64,000 nt of DNA from Biscogniauxia marginata (Eukaryota > Ascomycota > Sordariomycetes > Xylariales > Xylariaceae): positions 124,001 through 188,000 of the forward strand of contig MU404070.1 in assembly GCA_022695795.1 (NCBI GenBank). Direction: 5' to 3'. Position numbers and translations under genes: made by a program. The notes below the pieces were generated by a model. That model was not told where the DNA came from, made no database searches, and saw only the letters and a program-made list of their open reading frames with translations. Positions 56,640 through 64,000 of the stretch are shown here, piece after piece (positions within the stretch are counted from its first letter, which is position 1; each line of letters begins with the position of its first letter).

Positions 56640-56668
56640 CCCCGCCGCCGCCGCCGCCGCCGCCGCTC
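56640..56668. repeat. GCC trinucleotide repeat
   Basis: About eight GCC units in a possible upstream open frame (MLFDRPSPSTP then an Ala run) of a leader. Confidence 0.75.
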
Positions 56669-56797
56669 TACTACATCGCCAGCTTCTCTACCCTCGCGCG
56701 CTTCCTGCCTGCTGACCGTCCTGTAATTTGCGCCTTGGGTTTTGGCCTTGTCAGCTTGTAATACTTATCCTGTACCATATTGGTCAGTAATCCTCCA

Positions 56798-57330
56798 ATG
56801 GCCGGCGCGCTTCGCGCTTCAGCTCGTCCCGGTGGATCTTGACCATGAACTTATGTCCAACTAACGGGCGTGACACCAGTCCTCTTGTAATTTCGAATGT
56901 TTAATCTTGGTTGGATTTTACTTTTAGCCAGGCCCAGAGGATTTCGTGCCGCTCTATCGACTAGAGTTGCCTTCCTCGAGAAACGCCGAGACGGGCCTTT
57001 CACCACCAACCCTCGCATCGCTAGTGTCCCATGCTCATGCTAACACGGAATCGCGTCCGAAGTCACTCGTTTATAAGTTGTTACTAGCAGGCGGAAGAAG
57101 GCTTCATCCGGAGGGACGATTGCCAGCTTGAAAATATCTGGCACCGAGCCTCTCTTAAAATCTTCACCCGCTATCGCTCAGCTTCTGCTTGCACTATCGC
57201 CAACCGGAGCGACATTGATTTGTGATCAGCTGGGCCTGGAGTTTACTCGACGAGCCAATTGGCTACTGACGGGACCTAACGGACTCTCAGTCGTAGACTG
57301 GCCATTAGGGAAGGAAGGCCAGGAACTCTC
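56798..57330 (+). CDS. tentative multi-exon gene, function unknown
   Basis: ATG 56798 starts MAGALRASARPG. A 100-nt intron (GTGGAT at 56832 to CCAG at 56931) would join it in frame to PEDFVPLYRLELPSSRNAET. That frame runs to a stop at 57131. Just before the stop a second frame reads EEGFIRRDDCQLENIWHRAS then LKIFTRYRS, and a third, from about 57225, reads LGLEFTRRANWLLTGPNG. These pieces look like coding sequence but the junctions between them are unresolved. It may be a spliced gene with a frameshift or part of the 5' region of the 14-3-3-like gene. No family is assigned. Confidence 0.25.
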
Positions 57331-57570
57331 AGGTACGCCAAAGATTTCTCGAGTGGCTGGCTTGTGTTTACTTTTAAGAAAGAAGCCATCATTCTTATTC
57401 CCCAATATCTTCCCAGGTATAGTTATATACGCCCTTGCTCCACTCTCTAAGTCATTGTTTGCCTAAGAATATCGGATTGTTCCTTTAGAGTACCGCAGCA
57501 TTCGCATCAGGCCTGTTCTTACTCTCATCTTAGGACTCTTAATACCGACCACCATCGTGGTCTCATCCCA

Positions 57571-58542
57571 ATGGCTTCCTCCGAGGTCGACCAAAAATTC
57601 CTCGGCAGGCTGGCGAAAGCTGTTGAGCCCAATAATGCCCTCCTCGCGTCCATGTTGTTTAAGATACTGGGCCTGTCGATCAACCTGGCTGCCCAAACTG
57701 TCAAAGCTCGGAAGCAGCGGAAATTAGACACGACTAGAACGACGCAGTCGTTGGACCTCTATTTCCACATTATCTGGCTCTCACGCGAAGGTCTGATCAT
57801 GCTGGAACAATATGTCTTACCGATGGTTGGAGATCATGGGGAACTCAAAGTGCTAGCGTATAAGCTCCGGGCGTCATTCTACCACATCTTCGTCCTCTTC
57901 CACAACAACCCCCCGGTCTCGACGGTAGGTGTGTCCACCCAGGCGAGCGCCGCGGCAGCGAGGCCGGAGACGCCGCCCATGCCGCGGCTCGACAAGGGAA
58001 AGGGCGTCGACAGAGGCGACAATTTCACCGACACCACGCGATCATCCCTACAGCCCACGCATCCGATGGAAGGAGGCCCCGTCGGGCCCCCACCCGGCTT
58101 TGGGCCCCAAGCCCCCGAGCCGGCGGCAGCTTTCTTGCTGCCCGCGGTAGATTACCTACCCACGGCTCACCAGTACTTCAGAGAGGCCGAGGCCTACGCC
58201 GACAGCCTGCTATGGGGGTCGCACTCCCTACGGCTGTCGGTGAAGACGGAATACGCGGCGTTCCTCTACGACTGCGTCCACGACCGGGAGGGCAGCAGGA
58301 GGCTGGCCAGGAAGACGGTCGCGGAGGTGTACGACGCGTCGGAGGGCATGGACGACGACATGTTCAACGACGCGTGCGAGCTCGTCACGGTCCTGGGAAA
58401 GATGATGAAGCGGGGCCTCGGTTCGAACAACACGCTGCGCGCCGGCAGCCCGGCCACCCCGGGAACCTCCCGGGGAACGTCTCAGGCCGGGAGTGCCGCT
58501 ACGATAGTACCGACGACTACGGGCATGGAAAACCCGATATGA
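57571..58542 (+). CDS. divergent 14-3-3-like domain protein
   Basis: A single exon of 323 residues starting ATGGCTTCC. The protein is helical. The N-terminal half has FLGRLAKAVEPNNALLASML and a DLYFHIIWLSREGLIMLEQY helix. A Pro/Gly-rich disordered insert follows at about 118-182. The C-terminal half has YFREAEAYADSLLWGSHSLRL, LSVKTEYAAFLYDCVHD, RLARKTVAEVYDASEGM and a final DACELVTVLGKMMKRG helix. The helix order and the last segments resemble the 14-3-3 bundle (NP-RL-L-LN-S-F-YE then A-x-x-A then LL-NL). The Lys/Arg/Tyr phosphopeptide-binding cluster is not obviously kept. The insert splits the fold. It is one of the fungal-only 14-3-3-superfamily proteins of unknown role. It is not the conserved 14-3-3 regulator. 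Confidence 0.65.
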   Translation: MASSEVDQKFLGRLAKAVEPNNALLASMLFKILGLSINLAAQTVKARKQRKLDTTRTTQSLDLYFHIIWLSREGLIMLEQYVLPMVGDHGELKVLAYKLRASFYHIFVLFHNNPPVSTVGVSTQASAAAARPETPPMPRLDKGKGVDRGDNFTDTTRSSLQPTHPMEGGPVGPPPGFGPQAPEPAAAFLLPAVDYLPTAHQYFREAEAYADSLLWGSHSLRLSVKTEYAAFLYDCVHDREGSRRLARKTVAEVYDASEGMDDDMFNDACELVTVLGKMMKRGLGSNNTLRAGSPATPGTSRGTSQAGSAATIVPTTTGMENPI

Positions 58543-61500
58543 GGCCTGCGAGAGGACTTCGCGCCCTGCTCGTTTCTATTCCCACCGTTCGAGGTTCCGA
58601 TAGCCAGTCTCCTGGGCTAGTCAATTGGGGTCTCGGCGGCCCGAACCTGCAACGTCTATATAACTAGCTTACGCTACAGGATTCGACCGGCACGTCTGGA
58701 CTAATAATGCTGGGCCGCCCCTAGTAGCTCCTAGCGTAGCTCTCGAGGTTTCCAGAATACCCGGGCTGCCTTCGACGCTTCAAGCTTTAATCCTATATCC
58801 GCTGCAGCAGCCGCGGCGGCAAACATCCACCAGGCGACTTGCGATCTCTAAGGAACTCGCTAATATCCGCATTAAATCGATTAGTATCCAAGGTAGGCGT
58901 CATGGCCCATCTACGGTCTTCTTTTGATATCCGACGACCGTTGCGATGAAATATTGCGAAGACAGATACTGGAATAAGGTCTACGATATAACGGCACCTT
59001 ATAGCTATAATCGAATAAACTTCCTTTACCCCCCCCTCCCCCCCCCCTTCTTCCTCCACCTCCCCCCCCGCGCCAAGTAAAATAGAACAGAGATCTACGA
59101 CATAAGCATAGTCCGGGGAGTTTGGTTGTTGTTTCCAGGGGTTGCTTTCAGACCATAAAAGAAACGGAGAGAGAGAGGTGTTTGGAGCCGGAGTTGGTTT
59201 CGCGGGCTAGATAACCTAGTTTCCCCTGCATATTTTTTCTCTTTGGAGCATAACGAGAGAAAAAAAAAGAGAATGCGAGGTCGTGACATAATATTTAAAA
59301 GAGAGAGAGAAGGGAAAAAAAAAAAAAGAAAGAAAGACGTGGGGATCTATCAAGAGAGAGAAAAAAAAAAGTTGAAGGATGTAAATGGGAGGGAGGGGCG
59401 TCTGGATTTATAAAGATTTTCAGCCATCTATTGTCTTTTGTTTTTTTTTATCAAAACTTTGGGGGCGGGTGCGGCGGGGGAATATACCGGTCCCGTCCAG
59501 GATAGGGAGGTGTTTGGAGCTTTTCGATCTTGCCTTACCTACCGTCTGGCGGCCCCCCGAAGGGCTTGGCTGAGGCGAGGCGAGGAGAGCGGGAAAGGGG
59601 GGGTTAAGAGGAATTGCGTGATTGCTTCTCCCAACTCCTCTCTCTTCCGATTCATCGGTGTTATTATTACTATTTTTTTTTCTTTTTTTCTTTTAGATGT
59701 TTTGATGATACCCAATACATCTTTTTTGTTTTTTTTTTGCCTATCCTTCTTCAGTTCAGTCAGTACCTAGCATTGGCAGTGGTGGGTAGTTGTTATTAAT
59801 ATCATGAGGCTTGGTTTAGGTACCTTGGGCGAGTAGGGCGGGGTGGGGAAAGGGGCGTGGATTGCAGTGCGATGGGCGGAATCTATCATCACTTAATTTG
59901 CGTAAGCTGGGGCATCAATAAAAATCGATTGATTGAGAGCTGTTTCGTTCTCTTGCTCTCCTTAATATGGTATGCGATGAATGGTATATGCTATTTGTCT
60001 GATGTCTCTTGCGACACCTCCCACTTCCCCTCATCTAATGCTAGATCCGAAGTTGTTTCCCGGGAGGGATATATCTTGAGTAAAGGCAATCGTCTATCTT
60101 ATATGTAATCAAGACAGGAGAGCTATCCTCGCTGTCACCGCCCGTCTAGCTCACATCCCTTAGAGGACCTACCAGAAGGGATGAGAAGTAGAGGGGAGAT
60201 AGTTGATTCCTAAGAGAAGAAGCTTGTTTGATATTTTTCTAACCGCATCTCATATGCCTATAGGGTAGAAGAGTTAACTGAGTGTTTCTATTACAGGTTT
60301 GCTCAGCGTCCGTGACCCGATTATGGGAGAGTCCCCCGAGAGAGAAAACATAGGATGGCCGGTATTCTGCTTCGATATCCCCTAAAACTCACCGAGTATT
60401 TCTCCTAACCCAGATCGACCCTCGTCTGAATACCGTGCATATTACGTGACCGAAAGTCAAGGCGCCTTTCGCCGCGCTTCGACCTATACAAGTACCGACA
60501 CAGATGCATATCTATCCGTTCAAAGAGAAGATATAGGGGGAAAGGAGGACACATCCGATTAAGAAGTGAGTTAAACTCTCAGCCGGAAGTTCTTCCTCTT
60601 CTTCTTACCACTGTCCCGCTCCATTTATTACAACTTCGATTTGCATGTATGTACATACGTACGTACGCATATATAGAACATATGAAACCCCGATCTCAGA
60701 GAAGGAGTGTAAGGGTACGGTATACAAGTTGTTGTTGCGCTGGAGAGGGAAAGCTACTCTCCAGGCCCACTACCTCTAAGTACTATATACATCACAATGC
60801 ATGGGTCACATGTCCGTGACAAGGAGTGAGATCGCAGCAGTGGCTAGGTAACAGGCATATCTCATCAGTTGCTACAGAGAGGGACATCTTGCGATATTAC
60901 GGTCAAGATCCCTGAGGGCCTGACGGGCAACCGAGATGCTCATGAAGAGGGTCCAACATACCTATTTTCCCCTTGACGTGATACCTACACGCGGGAGCAC
61001 GCGGGGGGAAAGACGTTGGGCCGGCGACGAGTGTCTCCGAGGTAAAGCATTCCGTATATATCTGATGGGCTAGCCATCTTGCTTTAGGGAACTCTCGGGT
61101 CCCTTTGACCTCTCTTTACAATTCAACTAGCTAGATGAACCTGCCTTCATAGCAGTGAAGGGGGTCCCTGTGCACGGTGTCCTGCCACCGCCGCCGCTCG
61201 CTATAGACATGAGTGTTCTTCTAGAAATAACCTGTCCTATTTTTATTTTTTTGGCCTGATCTCTCAAGGCTGGCGTTGCAGAAGTCACATACCAGCATTT
61301 ATTTGCTTACGGGTGGTACGAAACGCCATATATATTGACTTCACTATGTCTGTCACTACGTCTGCCCCTCTATTTTTCTCTTCCTGGATTTTGATATATA
61401 ATCCCGGCGAGCAGCGATTTCCCTTAATTGACGTCGCTCTGACTCAAGACGGAGTATATATCACGGCGTTGAAAGTTTAATCGGGGTTCCGGGACGGGTC

Positions 61501-62653
61501 ATCTAATGGGTTGGAAGCAATCAGATGGTTATACGTAGCGGTCTTCTTGATGGAATTTATAAGCATCTAGGCATGTTTGGTGTAGTGTTTGCTTTGATGC
61601 TGCTATCTGCCTTCGCAGATATGCAGGGCTTCCTCCACCGAGACAAACATTACTGTTGCCTCGTTGCGTCTTCTCAGTGCCGGTAGCCAGGTACTTCAGA
61701 AGTCTATATTGATAATACCAAGGCATTGTTTTCTATTGATCTTGTGTAGTCATGTAGGTTCCCCGAGACAATGCCCTACGCATGAGACAATTCTGTACCG
61801 GCCGGGTTTGAGCAGGACATCAGCCTCAACATAGGGGGTATCGTTCAGTAGGTAGGCGTTCGACAGTGGTCACAAGCATCTTCTCGATTCGGATCTCACC
61901 TAAGGAAGTCAACTATACTATGTAGAGAGATCAATGGGATCTAGATAGTCAGTCCCTTAGTGTTGGACAGAGTCCACCTAACACAAGCTACTGATTTACT
62001 GCAAGTAACCCGATATTGCAAGACATTGAAGGAAATTGGAGTTTTAGATGTGCTAGGGTAGATGCTTTATTTAAGTAACCCTAGTCATTCGTTCCTAATT
62101 AGCCTAGGTTAGGCAGTTAACGATTTTTTCTTTTTTTTTCTTCCCTTTTCTTCACAGATCATATGTGAAACCAGAATAGGACAAAGGGGTGAGAAAAAAA
62201 GAGAAAAAAGGGACAAAATTAATAAGCGGGAAAGATCGTAAAAATTAATCGCGACGCTCGGACCACCAACACGCGAGATTCAGGCGCGTCTAGCGTACCA
62301 GGAAGCAGCAACAGCAGTGAAGCGGCCAGGTGCTCGCTCTTTCTTTTTCTTCCCATCATAAACAACCACACCATACTCTCTATTCCCTCTCTCTCTCCCC
62401 TCCCCCCTTCTCCCCCCCCAAACAACAACCCATCCGTCCATCGTGGATTTTTACCCAATTTTTCCACCCCAAACCAATTCGTCGCCTTCCCGACGCGAAC
62501 AAGTTGATTTACGACAGTAAATTAATCAATTCGTCAACAAATCAACTAGAGGCAAATTTTCTGCAAATTTCCCACGCCTCCCCTACCTACTTTCCCTGTT
62601 TTATCTTCACCTGCCTACCTTAGGTATCCTCGCCCGCACGCACGCAACGTACA
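58543..62653. other. long spacer
   Basis: About 4.1 kb with no gene supported. There are C-rich and A-rich tracts at 59029-59070 and 59255-59370, T-rich tracts near 59670-59740, and a C/T-rich leader before the AT-hook gene from about 62330. Open frames (59385-59573, 59857-60108, 61726-61529) lack protein-like content. Confidence 0.5.
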
Positions 62654-63338
62654 ATGGCACCCGCCCGAACGTCGCGCGTAGCAGCCGCGAAGGAGAACGG
62701 CACGGCCGCGAAGGCTGGCGCCGACCCCGAGAACCCCGTCAAGCGCGGTCGCGGCCGACCCCCCAAGAACGGTGTGTCCGCGCAGCCCAAGCGAACGCCC
62801 ACGGGCCGACCTCGCGGTCGCCCCCCCGGAGGCGGGGTCAAGAAGGCGACGGCAGCCAAGCCTGCGAGCGCCACCACCGGCACCGGACGCGGTCGCGGCA
62901 GGCCTGCTGGCAAGGCCTCCGCCAGCACCACTCCGAAGAAGTCTGCCTCCAAGACCAAGAAGGCTACCCCCGCCGGTAGGGGACGCAAGCGGAAGAGCGA
63001 TGCCGCTGAGGAGCCCGAGGAGGAAGAGGAAGAAGACGAGGAACAGGAGGAGCTTGAGCTAGGGGAGAAGGATGCTGACGGAGAGGGTGAGTAAATACAG
63101 CTTACGCGCATGCGCAGTAATTTGCGCATTTTCCCAATACATTACCCTGCAGCTGCAACCTTTTTGCTTTCCCGTCCTCATTTCTCCCGCGTTATCTTGA
63201 GTCAATGCTAGGTACTAATCGCATTATTTCGTATATACAGACAGCCCAGTTGATGGCGACATCGCAATGGGTGATGATGATGCTGAGAATGCCGGAGAAG
63301 AGGATGATGAGGCGCTCCCGACTCTCGAGGTAGCTTAA
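62654..63338 (+). CDS. AT-hook DNA-binding protein (HMGA-like)
   Basis: Two exons, 62654-63086 and 63241-63338, give 176 residues. The donor is GTGAGT and the acceptor ATACAG; the join gives GEGDSPVDGD. Three canonical AT-hooks, each a Gly-Arg-Pro core with flanking basic residues, lie at about 30-38 (KRGRGRPPK), 51-60 (GRPRGRPPGG) and 78-87 (GRGRGRPAGK), and a fourth, weaker one (GRGRKRKS) follows. The second half is strongly acidic (a Glu run then a DDD/EEDDE tail). This basic-then-acidic plan is that of HMGA-type chromatin proteins, which bind the minor groove of AT-rich DNA. Reading through the intron would end at TAA soon after the donor, giving a version without the last 32 residues. 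The start is preceded by ACAATGG. Confidence 0.85.
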
Positions 63339-64000
63339 GCCAATCTTACCCCAATCATTCCGGCCGCCCTTATTTTGCTGACCGAGGCGTCCTCCGCAGG
63401 ACGATTAGAACGTCGCTTCGCCGGCCTATGTCCAGAGCCTCCTAGCCAGTGCCCTTCGAAGGATCAGTGGCATTCAGGGGACGAGGTGAAGTAAGATCGT
63501 CGTTTCTTCGAGATGTTCTGGAACATCGGCGTGGCTTTTTCTTGACGGACATAGACAGTTGTCTGAGCACGCACGTGTGTGTGTGTGGGGCTATGGAACG
63601 AGGATTTTTGTGTGTCGGCGTTATTTGCAATGGAAGGATATGTGTATACTTGAGCTCCGGCGGCTTTGTCTGCTCTTCGTTTTGCTTTATGGTCAATACT
63701 AAGGTCCATTCTTCCTAATTCACCGATAGAGTGCCTCCATACCCATTATTCGTGATTCACGGTGCCGGCATAATCAATGCTTCTGATCTAGATAGGGTGG
63801 GTAAGTTAGCTTCTCTCTACCGGCAGACCTATTTCTACATTGAGCCCCACTGCAAAGTGCGTGTCGCGACGCGTTCTATACTTCTGACCCTGCAGCTCCA
63901 ACTAGCTAGCCCCTTTGGATTCCTTTGGCTCTATCAACGCATTACGAAACCTGAAATATATAGCTGACTACAAATTTTATAGGGAGGACTGGCTGGCTAG
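63339..64000. other. 3' flank of the AT-hook gene and window edge
   Basis: Presumed 3' untranslated region, then AT-rich sequence with a short GT run near 63574. No gene is supported up to the window edge; a gene beginning outside cannot be excluded. Confidence 0.45.

Larger units (their letters stand above)
51489..56797. other. long microsatellite-rich spacer
   Basis: About 5.3 kb with no supportable gene. Contents: purine and poly-G tracts (52060-52076), TGAG tandems near 52382-52410, a GA run (53323-53346), an ACAT run (56214-56254), a GCC run (56640-56668), several CCTACCTA/TAGGTAGG copies, and a TATA box at 56541 with leader-like sequence after it. The stretch could hold UTRs or non-coding RNA, which the sequence alone does not show. 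Confidence 0.5.

Noticed and set aside
1..64000. CRISPR arrays, operons, Shine-Dalgarno sites, rRNA genes
   Set aside because: No regularly spaced repeats and no bacterial signals were seen; the introns show that this is a eukaryotic nuclear sequence.

Overview
The window is nuclear DNA from a filamentous ascomycete (Pezizomycotina, probably Sordariomycetes). The evidence is short GT-AG introns of about 48-80 nt with CTAAC/CTRAY branch points, a HET-domain relic, a DUF6594 protein, a fungal-type SCAP, a short UncB-like kinesin-3 and CT-rich leaders. No organism name can be read from the sequence. Splice models were built by hand from the sequence. Those of conserved genes join in frame and restore known family motifs, and those of unrecognised genes are marked as tentative.

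Layout. 1-7 kb: a 2-oxoglutarate/Fe(II) oxygenase (-), ribosomal protein S19 (+) and a DUF6594 membrane protein (-). 7-21 kb: a gene-poor, AT-richer accessory stretch with a 452-bp MITE flanked by TA, a frameshifted HET-domain pseudogene, a hidden two-exon small secreted protein (17.65-18.00 kb) and several small unrecognised gene candidates. 21.5-26.1 kb: a 1553-residue acidic protein with OB-fold-like ends and SUMO-interaction-like motifs. 27-29.2 kb: small Cys-containing candidates. 29.7-34.6 kb: EBP2 (+) and SPB1 (-), convergent, both 60S ribosome biogenesis factors. 35.3-45.8 kb: a Cdt2-like WD40 protein, a PPPDE-thioredoxin-PUL fusion and an UncB-like kinesin-3 (all +), then a JMJD7-type JmjC hydroxylase (-). 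47.9-51.5 kb: SCAP (+). 51.5-57.5 kb: a long microsatellite-rich spacer ending in a tentative multi-exon gene. 57.6-58.5 kb: a divergent 14-3-3-like protein. 58.5-62.6 kb: spacer. 62.65-63.34 kb: an AT-hook protein.

How the genes relate. Most are housekeeping genes in independent transcription units. EBP2, SPB1 and RPS19 serve ribosome production. The OB-fold protein, Cdt2 and the AT-hook protein are chromosome or replication related. SCAP is the sterol sensor for SREBP. No biosynthetic gene cluster, CRISPR array, rRNA gene or recognisable tRNA gene was seen. The least described items are the giant OB-fold/SIM protein, the short secreted or membrane proteins in the accessory stretch, and the coding-like exons near 28.2-29.1 and 56.8-57.3 kb.
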